In this document: piece after piece, positions 8,683 through 17,157 of the stretch
Layout of the letters: each line of letters starts with the position of its first letter
Position numbering within the stretch: position 1 is the stretch's first letter
Origin: Hyphomicrobiaceae bacterium
Lineage (GTDB): Bacteria; Pseudomonadota; Alphaproteobacteria; Rhizobiales; Hyphomicrobiaceae
Direction: 5' to 3'
Assembly: GCA_023384095.1 (NCBI GenBank)
Contig: JAHDXT010000003.1
Coordinates: 62,001 to 126,000, forward strand
DNA: 64,000 nt
Notes under the pieces: generated by a model
Told to the model about the DNA's origin: nothing
Seen by the model: the letters and a program-made list of their open reading frames with translations, nothing else
Database searches by the model: none
Program-made: the position numbers and the translations under genes

Positions 8683-9444
8683 GTGATGCACCTTCCGGAC
8701 CCCGTTTTCCCGCCCCTGCTGTCGGGCCACGCGATCAAGTCGCCGCAGCGGCCGTTCGAGCATGCGTGCCGGGAGGCCGGGCGGGGGAGACTCGGTGCCG
8801 GCGACCTCGTCTGGAGCCGCGCCACCGGGCGGGTCGAATGCGCGGTCGTGCTCGAGCCGGAGGTGGCGCTGCGGGTGGCGCTGCAGATGAATGCGCTCGC
8901 GCAGGTGGCGGCGGCGGACTGCCTCGGCGCGCTGCTGCCGCCGGCCATCGGCGTCTATCACCGGTGGCCGGACACCATCCTGGTCAACGGCGCCGCGGCG
9001 GGCGAGGTGCGCCTCGGCGCCCCCACGCACGATGCCGATGCGGTGCCGGACTGGCTCGTCGCCGGCATGAGCCTGCGGCTCGTCCACGACCGCATCGACA
9101 AGGAGCCCGGCGAGCTGCCGGATGAGACCTCGCTCGACGAGGAAGGGGGCGGCGGGATCAGCCGCACGGACTTCCTGCAGTCGTACGCAGCGCACTTCCT
9201 CACCTGGCTCAACGCCTGGCAGGACGATGGCTTCCGGCCCGTCCACGACAACTGGATGGCCCGCGCGGAAGGCGGCGGCGAGGCGCCGATGCAGATCGAG
9301 CTCGACGGCAGGCGGCAAGCCGTCCACGTGCTCGGACTCGACGACGAAGGCGGCCTGATCGTCCGCCCAGAGCAGGGCGCGGCGCGCGTGCTGCCGCTGA
9401 TCGACACGGTCGTCCTCTGCAGGCGGGAGGCCGCGCGGCCGTGA
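8683..9444 (+). CDS. Biotin/lipoate protein ligase-like protein
   Basis: 253 aa; BPL-like core EAGRGRLGAGDLVWS ... QMNALAQVAAADCLGALLPPAIGVYHRWPDTILVNGAAAGEVRLG (cf. BirA GRGRxGR / KWPND). Confidence 0.7.
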   Translation: MMHLPDPVFPPLLSGHAIKSPQRPFEHACREAGRGRLGAGDLVWSRATGRVECAVVLEPEVALRVALQMNALAQVAAADCLGALLPPAIGVYHRWPDTILVNGAAAGEVRLGAPTHDADAVPDWLVAGMSLRLVHDRIDKEPGELPDETSLDEEGGGGISRTDFLQSYAAHFLTWLNAWQDDGFRPVHDNWMARAEGGGEAPMQIELDGRRQAVHVLGLDDEGGLIVRPEQGAARVLPLIDTVVLCRREAARP

Positions 9445-9923
9445 AGCTCCTGCGTACGATCCGCTTCGACAGCTCGGACGAGCGGGTGTTCGAGCTGGCG
9501 GCAGCGGCGGGCGAATGGGCAATCTCCGGGGCATTCGACTTCGCGGACCTTTCGCCTGAGGACATCAAGGGCAAAATCAGGCAGGCATTCGCGAACGGCT
9601 TTCTCGGTGTGGCGAGCTTCGGCCGATCGACGTTCGCGACGGTCGCCGACGCCGATCCCGCCGTCGCCGACGAGATCGCCTTCCGCCTGGCGCGGCGCCT
9701 CGTCGAGGCCCACGGCGCGCCGGATACCGGGGCGGCGTGGCACGCTGCAAAGGATGAGGCCGACTTCATCACTGCGCTCTGCCGGGACCTCCCCGTCAAC
9801 ACCGTGCTCACCGTCCGCCGCACCTTCGCCCCCGACGGCCAGATCAAGGAGGAGTTCCGCACCATCAAACCGCCGAGCGGCGAGCCGATGCATGCGCGCA
9901 TCTGGACGGTGGAGCCCGACTGA
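9441..9923 (+). CDS. DUF6505-like protein
   Basis: 160 aa, GTG start overlapping upstream stop; conserved position in FDH array; family name from recall. Confidence 0.6.
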   Translation: MKLLRTIRFDSSDERVFELAAAAGEWAISGAFDFADLSPEDIKGKIRQAFANGFLGVASFGRSTFATVADADPAVADEIAFRLARRLVEAHGAPDTGAAWHAAKDEADFITALCRDLPVNTVLTVRRTFAPDGQIKEEFRTIKPPSGEPMHARIWTVEPD

Positions 9924-10933
9924 TGCGCGATTTCTGGAGATCGGCCGGGCTGCATCTGGTCGAGATCGACCCCGAAGGCTGGCTGACGACGACCCCGCAA
10001 TTGCTGCTCGCCTACTTCACGCGGCCCGAGATTCACCCCATCGAGACCTCCTGTGCGGAGGAGGTCCGCCTCCACGAGGAGCTGCTCGCGGACCCGTTCC
10101 GGCCGGTCGAGGAGACCCGGCTCGCCAGGCTCCAGGATCCCGATGCCGCCAGCAATTACCGGGCCGTCCTCGCACTGCGCGACCTGCTGACCTCGGCAGG
10201 GACGATCGAAGGCGCCTACCTCAAGCTGGCGCGCGCGAGCAATGTGGCGCTGCCGCCAGTCTTCATCGACCAGATGGTGCATCTCATTTTGCGCAACGTC
10301 CTGCGTGATGCGCGCGATCCCATGCGGCTGCGGGCCGGCGAAATCTTCTTCCGCGAGCAGACCGTCTCCACGGAGGGCGGGCGGCTGCTGCTCGCCGACG
10401 AGGAGATCGTCGCAATGCACGCCATGTCCGGCGAGACCGGGCTGGCGCAGCTTCTCGCCGAGTCCGGCACGCCGATGCGCTCGGTGGAGCTCGACGTGCT
10501 CGACGAGGACAACAAGGCGGTCTACTGGGAGCGCTCCGACCGCTTCGATACCGTCGTCGATCTCCGCTTCGAGCAGCCTGCGCTCGATGCCTTTGCCCGG
10601 GTGATCGAGGCGTGGCTCCACCACCTGATGCGTCTCGACGTTCGAGTCGAGCCGCGGCCCAGGATCGAGGATCGGGACTGGCGCTGGCACATCGGCCTCG
10701 ACCGCGAGGCGACACACATCCTGAACGCCCTCTACGAGGGCAAGACGGTCGGCCTAGACGAGATGTCCCGCATCGTCGCCTTGTTCCGCATGCACATCCG
10801 GGACGAGCGCGCCGTCATCGACCGCGTCAAGGGCCGCCCGGTCTATCTCGGGCTGGCCATGTCGCCGGCCAAGCGGGTCAAGATGAAGCCGCAGAACCTG
10901 CTCGCCAACCTGCCACTGCGTCCGGCGGCTTGA
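9923..10933 (+). CDS. DUF6352-like protein
   Basis: 336 aa MRDFWRSAGLHLVEIDPEGWLTTTPQLLLAYFTRPEI...; TGATG overlap with previous gene; family name from recall. Confidence 0.6.
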   Translation: MRDFWRSAGLHLVEIDPEGWLTTTPQLLLAYFTRPEIHPIETSCAEEVRLHEELLADPFRPVEETRLARLQDPDAASNYRAVLALRDLLTSAGTIEGAYLKLARASNVALPPVFIDQMVHLILRNVLRDARDPMRLRAGEIFFREQTVSTEGGRLLLADEEIVAMHAMSGETGLAQLLAESGTPMRSVELDVLDEDNKAVYWERSDRFDTVVDLRFEQPALDAFARVIEAWLHHLMRLDVRVEPRPRIEDRDWRWHIGLDREATHILNALYEGKTVGLDEMSRIVALFRMHIRDERAVIDRVKGRPVYLGLAMSPAKRVKMKPQNLLANLPLRPAA

Positions 10934-10941
10934 CCTCTGGG

Positions 10942-12999
10942 TCAGCTCAGGAAGTCCTCCGGCTTGCGGGCCGCCGGATCGCGAGCCGCACGTGCGGCCT
11001 CGGCCAGGTCGTCGTCGGTGGTGCGCATGCGCGGGCGCTCGCCCGCCTTGAGGGGATCGTTGCCTTCCTCCGCGACCGTTACGATCCTGCAGGTGTCGCA
11101 CATCTGAACGAGGCGGAGCTGACGTTCGCCTCGGAACATCGAGTGGCCCTCGAGCCGCGCCAGGACCTTCTCGATCGTGGAGCGCGCGCCGATCGGCTTG
11201 CCGCAGCTCACGCACTCGAACGGCTCCTCCCCTTTGAGGATTTCGGGCGTCATTGCGGATGGGGTGAAGTTGTAGCGCGGCTCCAGCCGGATGACCTTCT
11301 CGGGGCAGGTGGCGACGCAGACGCCGCACTGCACGCAGGCCGCCTCGGTGAAGCTCACCTGCGGGCGATCGGGGTCGTCGGACAGCGCGTTCGCCGGGCA
11401 CGCGCCGATGCACGACAGGCATAGCGTGCAACCGCCGACATCGATGTGGATCCGGCCGTACGGCGCGCCGTCAGGCAGCGCGATCACCGTCGCCCGTTGC
11501 GGCGCCGTCTCGTTCAGCGCCGCCAGCGCTGTGCGGGCCACTTCGCGCTTGCCGCCCGCAGCGGAGAAGGCGCGCGCCGCCAGCTCCGGCAGCTTCGGCA
11601 GCTCGTAGAGCAGGCTCTCGACCGCATCGGGGTCGCGCTCGACGACAACGCGGGCGCGCGGGCCTGCGTGGCCGAGTGGGCCGGTGAAGGCGGCGAGCAG
11701 CGCCACCTGGCCTTCGAGCGGCGGCAGCTCCTCGGGAGCATCGCCCGGAGCCAGCACCACGATCTGCTCGGCTCCCAGGGCCAGCATGGCCGCAAGCACG
11801 TCGTGTCCGAGGTGGAACACCGAATGGAGCGCGAGCGGCAGGACATTGGGCGGAAGGCCGCGGCCGAACCGGGCCATGGCCGCAATCATCGGGCTGCCGT
11901 GCTTCTCGTCGTGCAGCAGCAGCACGGGTCTCGTGCCGCCCGCGGTGCGATAGGCCTGCAGCAGCACCCGAACCCGCGTGACGAGGTCCTCGCGGCCGGG
12001 GAAGGAATAGCTCACGGCGCCTGTGGGACAGACGGCGCTGCACGTGCCGCAGCCGCCGCAGATCCCTGGATCCACCGCCACATGATCGCCGGCCGGTGAA
12101 ATCGCTCCTGTCGGGCATCCGTCGAGACAGTTGGTGCAGCCGACCTTCTGGCTGCGTGCGTGGGCGCAGAGGCCGGCATCGAAGACGACGTACCGCGGCT
12201 TCTCGAACTCGCCGACGAGGTCCGAAGCCTTGAACATCGCCCTGGCGACGGCAGCAGGATCGGCCGGATCGGCATGCACATAGCCGTCGCGGCGGCCACC
12301 GCCCGGGAACAGCGGCCGGCCGCCCGACAGGTCGAGAATGACGTCGCATTTGGACATGGCGCCGTCGCGCGCCAGCACGAACTCGAGCGCGGTGCGCGAG
12401 GACGGCAGCATCGGCGCATAGCCGTCCACCTCGATCTCGAACGCTCCGAGGTGGCCCGACGCCCTGCGGATCCGTCCGCGGTGGATCGGCACGTCGACGA
12501 CGCTCGGCGGGATGGCGTCCGCCGCATCGGTCAGCAGCACGCTGACGCTGAGCCGCGGGCTCAGCTCGTGGGCGGCGTCCAGGGCCGCTTGTCCCGCGCC
12601 ATAGACGAGGCAGACGCCCTCGGATTTGAGAGTGATCAGGCCGGCAGGCTCCGCCTCGTGCGCCGCCTCGGCCAGCAGGGCGGCCATTTTCGGCAGCGCG
12701 GCCGGCTTCGCCTCGCACCAGCCAGCCCGCTCGCGGATGTTGGTAAACCGCATCGGCACGTCGCCGAGGCCCTTGTCCTCCGCGATATCCCGGAACAGCG
12801 GCGCCTCCTGCGTGCAGGCGACGTGCACCGGCCCGGCGGCGAGCGCCGCCTCGAAGCTCGCCGATTCGGACCGGCACAGCTCGCGATGCACCGCCAGCGG
12901 GCCCTCGAGGCCGAGCGTCCTCGCCAGCCGCGCGCCGTCGACTTCCATCGTGCGCTGGCAGTTGCAGACCAGCAGCTTGTGCTTCGTCGTCGCGCTCAT
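10942..12999 (-). CDS. Multi-[4Fe-4S] ferredoxin-domain protein
   Basis: ~685 aa from MSATTKHKLLVCNCQRTMEV...; motifs CTNCLDGCPTGAIS, CGGCGTCSAVCPTGAVSYSF, CTLCLSCIGACPANAL, CVQCGVCVATCPEKVI, and a CxxC zinc/Fe site near the C-terminus. Confidence 0.85.
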   Translation of the reverse strand: MSATTKHKLLVCNCQRTMEVDGARLARTLGLEGPLAVHRELCRSESASFEAALAAGPVHVACTQEAPLFRDIAEDKGLGDVPMRFTNIRERAGWCEAKPAALPKMAALLAEAAHEAEPAGLITLKSEGVCLVYGAGQAALDAAHELSPRLSVSVLLTDAADAIPPSVVDVPIHRGRIRRASGHLGAFEIEVDGYAPMLPSSRTALEFVLARDGAMSKCDVILDLSGGRPLFPGGGRRDGYVHADPADPAAVARAMFKASDLVGEFEKPRYVVFDAGLCAHARSQKVGCTNCLDGCPTGAISPAGDHVAVDPGICGGCGTCSAVCPTGAVSYSFPGREDLVTRVRVLLQAYRTAGGTRPVLLLHDEKHGSPMIAAMARFGRGLPPNVLPLALHSVFHLGHDVLAAMLALGAEQIVVLAPGDAPEELPPLEGQVALLAAFTGPLGHAGPRARVVVERDPDAVESLLYELPKLPELAARAFSAAGGKREVARTALAALNETAPQRATVIALPDGAPYGRIHIDVGGCTLCLSCIGACPANALSDDPDRPQVSFTEAACVQCGVCVATCPEKVIRLEPRYNFTPSAMTPEILKGEEPFECVSCGKPIGARSTIEKVLARLEGHSMFRGERQLRLVQMCDTCRIVTVAEEGNDPLKAGERPRMRTTDDDLAEAARAARDPAARKPEDFLS

Positions 13000-13128
13000 C
13001 CGGCCGTCCCCTGGCATGCAGCATGCACCTGTGAGGCTGTTCTACCCAGAGCTGCAATAGACCCGTTCTGGAAAGGCGAGTATAGACCCTAAGAGCAGCG
13101 GGCCAGCAGTGGAGAAGAGTCGTAACGA

Positions 13129-13686
13129 ATGAGCTCGTCGATCTCAATTCCGGTCGGGGTCGTCATCGCACGCGAGAGCATCGACCACCCCTGGCAGGAC
13201 TGCGTGTGGCGCCCGATCGGCGTCTTCCTCAACGCGCCGGAGATCGAGGAATGGCGCGAGCTGCGGCGCGACGAGACATCCGTGCAATACCACGCGGCGA
13301 CCTTGCCGCTGGAGCTTCACCGCAAGGAGACGCCGGCCTACCAGGTCAATCTCGAGACCGGCGCGCCCGCGGTCTACGTCGTGCTGCGCAACGACCCGGG
13401 CGCCGCCTCGGAATGGCCGGTCAGCGTGCACCTGGTCACCGCCTCGCCGCACGACGCGCAGGCCTATGGCGAATCGGGCATCGAGACGATCGAGCTGGTG
13501 CCCATGCCCGGACCGCTCGTCGAGCTCGTCCGGGAGTTCGTCGAGGTGCACCATGTCGAAGAGCCGTTCGTGAAGCGGCAGCGCCAGAAGTACGCCATCG
13601 AGGCGGAGCACAGGTTCGGGCAGGAGCCGATATTCGTGCTGCGTGAGAAGATGCGCGCGACCCGGAAGAACGACGGCGATGGCTGA
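13129..13686 (+). CDS. DUF3305 domain protein
   Basis: 185 aa MSSSISIPVGVVIARESIDHPWQDCVWRPIGVFLNAPE...; typical DUF3305 N-terminus, FDH-linked. Confidence 0.75.
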   Translation: MSSSISIPVGVVIARESIDHPWQDCVWRPIGVFLNAPEIEEWRELRRDETSVQYHAATLPLELHRKETPAYQVNLETGAPAVYVVLRNDPGAASEWPVSVHLVTASPHDAQAYGESGIETIELVPMPGPLVELVREFVEVHHVEEPFVKRQRQKYAIEAEHRFGQEPIFVLREKMRATRKNDGDG

Positions 13687-14653
13687 CGGCGACGAGCCTT
13701 TCCTCAGTCGCTGGTCGCGGTTGAAGCGGGAGGCGAAGGCGCCGGCACGCTCCGCGGAGAGCGACGGCGAACCGGGCAATGCGGCGCCAGCCGAGCCGGG
13801 GGGGGCATCTGCCGCGACTGGCCAAGACGCTCGTCCGGCAGGCGTGGGCGATTCCTCGTCCGTATCGCATCCGGGTGAGCCCGCCCTTGATCTCGAGAAG
13901 CTCGATTTGGACGCTCTCGATGGCAACTCCGACTACAAGCCGTTCATGAGCGCCGGCGTGCCGGAGGAGATCCGCAGCAAGGCGCTGGCCAAGCTCTGGC
14001 TGTCCGACCCGGCGCTCGCCGGTCCCGAGCAGCTCAGCGACTACATGGAGGACTTCACGGATGCGGCCCGCGCGATCGCGCCGGGGCTGCTCCGAACCGC
14101 CTACAAGGTCGGCCAGGGCTTCCTCAGCGACGAGGAGACAGCGGAATGGGACAGGCTCGGCCGATCCGAGCCGGCCCCAGAGGCGGCGGGCCTGGCTCAG
14201 ATCACGATTGCGCCGGAAAGCCCGGATCAGGTGGAGATCGCGGCGTTCCTGGCGGCCTCCGACGCTTACGCCCACAGCCTCTATCCGCCGAAGAGCAATC
14301 ATCTCGTGGATCTCGCCACGCTGATGGCCCCCAACGCGCATTTCGTCGTGGCCCGACGAGAGGGCAAGGCCCTCGGCTGCGGTGCGCTGATCCTGGCGGA
14401 GGATGGCTCCGGCGAAGTGAAGAGGATGTGGGTTCAGCCCGAGGCTCGCAAGCAGGGTGTCGGCCAAAGACTGCTCGAAGTCATCGAGATCGCGGCCCGC
14501 GAAAGGGGCGTCCGCGTCCTGAGGCTGGAAACCGGCATCCGCCAGCCCGAGGCCATCGGGCTTTACAGCCGCTGCGGTTTCATCGAATGCGAGCCGTTCG
14601 GCAGCTATCAGCCGGACCCGCTGAGCCGATTCATGGAGAAGCGGCTGAGCTAG
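13679..14653 (+). CDS. DUF3306-GNAT acetyltransferase fusion
   Basis: N-half FLSRWSRLKREAK...LDLEKLDLDALDGNSDYKPFMSAGVPEEIRSKALAKLWLSDP is DUF3306-like; C-half VKRMWVQPEARKQGVGQRLLEVIEIAARERGVRVLRLETGIRQPEAIGLYSRCGF is a canonical GNAT fold. 8-nt overlap with DUF3305 gene. Confidence 0.85.
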   Translation: MADGDEPFLSRWSRLKREAKAPARSAESDGEPGNAAPAEPGGASAATGQDARPAGVGDSSSVSHPGEPALDLEKLDLDALDGNSDYKPFMSAGVPEEIRSKALAKLWLSDPALAGPEQLSDYMEDFTDAARAIAPGLLRTAYKVGQGFLSDEETAEWDRLGRSEPAPEAAGLAQITIAPESPDQVEIAAFLAASDAYAHSLYPPKSNHLVDLATLMAPNAHFVVARREGKALGCGALILAEDGSGEVKRMWVQPEARKQGVGQRLLEVIEIAARERGVRVLRLETGIRQPEAIGLYSRCGFIECEPFGSYQPDPLSRFMEKRLS

Positions 14654-14756
14654 TGCCGCGCAAACGCCGGAGACGCTATCGGCGAGTGCGGCACGGTCCC
14701 GATAATCGCGAAACTCAGGCTGGGGGCTGGAGCGGTGAGAGGCTCCGGTCAACACA

Positions 14757-14784
14757 CGGGAACGACGTTTGCACGTCGTTCCCG
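14757..14784. terminator. Strong stem-loop downstream of the FDH array
   Basis: CGGGAACGACGT-ttgc-ACGTCGTTCCCG: 12-bp perfect stem, 4-nt loop. Confidence 0.6.
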
Positions 14785-15057
14785 GCACCGTAACTCCCCA
14801 GACTTGGACCGTTGCTTTGAGATCTTGCTGGTCGAACGTCGGCCCTTGATCGACTGCGTCAGGATGTCGTAGGCGGCTTCCGGTGTCAAGACATTGTCCG
14901 CACTGCACAACCGGGCTCCGGCGGCTTCTCAGGAGTGCGCCGACGCCCGTGCGAGAGAGCTTGCGCCGCAGGTCCGACGGCGCTATCGGCTGATTGACGG
15001 CCGATCATCCGCTGGCTCGCCACACCATGGCAGGTCCATCGCACCAAGGAGCGTCCA

Positions 15058-15966
15058 GTGCCCAAGTCTGCGCCGCGCAATCAGTTGCCGGAGCCCGGCA
15101 GGATCTTCCTCGATCACGTCGGCTGGATGGTGCCCGACATGGGGCAGGCTGCGGCCGTTTTCGAGCGGCTCGGCTTTCCGCTCACGCCCTACTCCGTGCA
15201 CGGCGACCGCGATGCGGCGACCGGGGCGCTGAAGCCGGTCGGAACCGCGAACCGGCTCGCCATGCTGGAACGCGGCTATCTGGAAATCCTGGCGCCGGTC
15301 GAGGGCATCGACACCCCCGTCAGCCGCCATTTCCGGAAGGCGGTCGCGCATCATGTCGGCGTGCATCTGCTGGCCTTCGCGGTTCACGACGCGAGCGCGG
15401 CCGTCCGCGAGATCGCAGCGCGAGACGTGCCGCTCCAGTCTACGGTCGATCTCAGGCGCAGCATCGAGGCCGAGAATGGGCAGCAGACGGAGGTCGCTTT
15501 CACGGTCGTGGGCGCCGCTTTCGAGCACTTCCCCGAAGCGCGTGTTCAGGTGCTCACGCATCATACACCTGAGCAAATGTGGCAGAGCCGCTATCTCCCA
15601 CCGGACAACGGCATCACCGGACTGCTCGAGGCGAGCATCGTCGCGGCCAACCCGCGCGAGTCGGCGGCGCGCTTCGGCCGCTTCGTCGGCAGGCCGGTCG
15701 AGCGGGACGGCTCGTCGCTGGCCGTCAAGCTCGACCGCGGCGCATTGCGCTTCGTCGACGCCCGCGCCGCGGCCGAGCGGTTTGGCCGCATCGCGAAGCC
15801 GCCGATGCCGGCGGTAGGTGCGGTCACGCTCACCTCGCGCGATCTCGACAAAACCCGCTATTTCCTGCTGAGCCAGGGCCTTCGCCCCGGAGCCATCGAC
15901 CCGACACACCTGCTGATCGACGAGTCGGAGGCGCTCGGCGTGCACCTCGTGATCGTGCCAGGGTAG
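15058..15966 (+). CDS. VOC-superfamily (glyoxalase-like) protein
   Basis: GTG start; IFLDHVGWMVPDMGQAAAVFERLGFPLTPYSVHGDRD... and repeat AVGAVTLTSRDLDKTRYFLLSQGL. Confidence 0.8.
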   Translation: MPKSAPRNQLPEPGRIFLDHVGWMVPDMGQAAAVFERLGFPLTPYSVHGDRDAATGALKPVGTANRLAMLERGYLEILAPVEGIDTPVSRHFRKAVAHHVGVHLLAFAVHDASAAVREIAARDVPLQSTVDLRRSIEAENGQQTEVAFTVVGAAFEHFPEARVQVLTHHTPEQMWQSRYLPPDNGITGLLEASIVAANPRESAARFGRFVGRPVERDGSSLAVKLDRGALRFVDARAAAERFGRIAKPPMPAVGAVTLTSRDLDKTRYFLLSQGLRPGAIDPTHLLIDESEALGVHLVIVPG

Positions 15967-16413
15967 CCCGGACGATCCGCCGTTGAATCGTCCCCGCCCC
16001 TGACCTGCAAGCTACACCCTGCCCCCTGCCGGCGGCTTGACTACTTTGACAGAGCGGTGATATGTCAGCCGCATATAATACGCCAATCGTCGGAGGCGTC
16101 GTTTGGAGAGACGTGAGTCCGCGCTCGTTGCAGTCGGCTGCGGTGGCGCGGCCGGCGTCGCCGCGGCGGTAACGGCAGCACGAGGGCACGCCCGCTCCTT
16201 CCGCGCCGACAGCGAAGGCGCGCGCATCGCTAGCGCCGGTGTTCGGGCCGGCTGCCCGTCGATCGAGGCAGATGACCGGCGGAGCCGCGATGCCTTTCAG
16301 CGCCAACGTCCTGCAATGCCGAAAATCCCGCAATGTGAAGCCAGACATCGAGTGCCTGCCGAGCAAGGCTGCGCTCGAGCGTGATGGCGCGAGACCAGAC
16401 TGAAGAGAGGGAC

Positions 16414-17157
16414 ATGATCGAAGTCACGAGACGAGGGGTCGTTGCGGTCATCACCATTTCGCGCCCCGAGCGACGCAATGCGCTGGGATCGGAGACCACT
16501 CGCGCGCTCAGAGACGCCCTGCGCCAGCTCGACCGCGATAGCGGCTGCTCAGTGATCGTGCTGACTGGCGCACCTCCCGCGTTCTGTGCAGGAAGCGATC
16601 TCAAGGAGCTCGGCGGCCTGTCGGTCGAGCAGATGAGGGACCACGAGGCAGTGACCGCCGAGGTGGCTCGCGGGATCGGCTATCTGGACAAGCCGGTCGT
16701 CGCCGCCGTCGAGGGATATGCTCTCGGCGGAGGATTCATCCTCGCGACCTGCTGCGACGTAGTGGTCACCTCCAATGAGGCCCGGTGGCACCTTCCCGAG
16801 GTCAAGATCGGGTGGCTGCCGCCGTGGGGTCTTCAAAGTCTGCTTGCCCGGGTCGGCCCGTCCCGTGCCCGCCTGCTGACGTGGGGCCCGGAGCCGATCG
16901 ACGGCGCCGAAGCGCATCGGCTCGGGGTTGCCGACTATGCCGTCCCGCAGGGCAGTGCGCTGGAGAAAGCCGTCGCCGTCGCTCAGTCCCTGGCGTCGCT
17001 GCCCAGAGAGGCCGTTGCCTCGACCAAGCGGATCTTCGCCCCGTTCGCGACGGGCGCTGCCGAAACCCTCGACGCCGAGGCGTCCCGCGTCTTCGGCGAG
17101 AACTGCAGGTCCGAGGCGGCGCAAGCCACACTCGAGCGATTCAAGGTGAAATCTTGA
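16414..17157 (+). CDS. Enoyl-CoA hydratase/isomerase family protein
   Basis: MIEVTRRGVVAVITISRPERRNALGS... VLTGAPPAFCAGSDLKELGG; crotonase fold. Confidence 0.88.
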   Translation: MIEVTRRGVVAVITISRPERRNALGSETTRALRDALRQLDRDSGCSVIVLTGAPPAFCAGSDLKELGGLSVEQMRDHEAVTAEVARGIGYLDKPVVAAVEGYALGGGFILATCCDVVVTSNEARWHLPEVKIGWLPPWGLQSLLARVGPSRARLLTWGPEPIDGAEAHRLGVADYAVPQGSALEKAVAVAQSLASLPREAVASTKRIFAPFATGAAETLDAEASRVFGENCRSEAAQATLERFKVKS

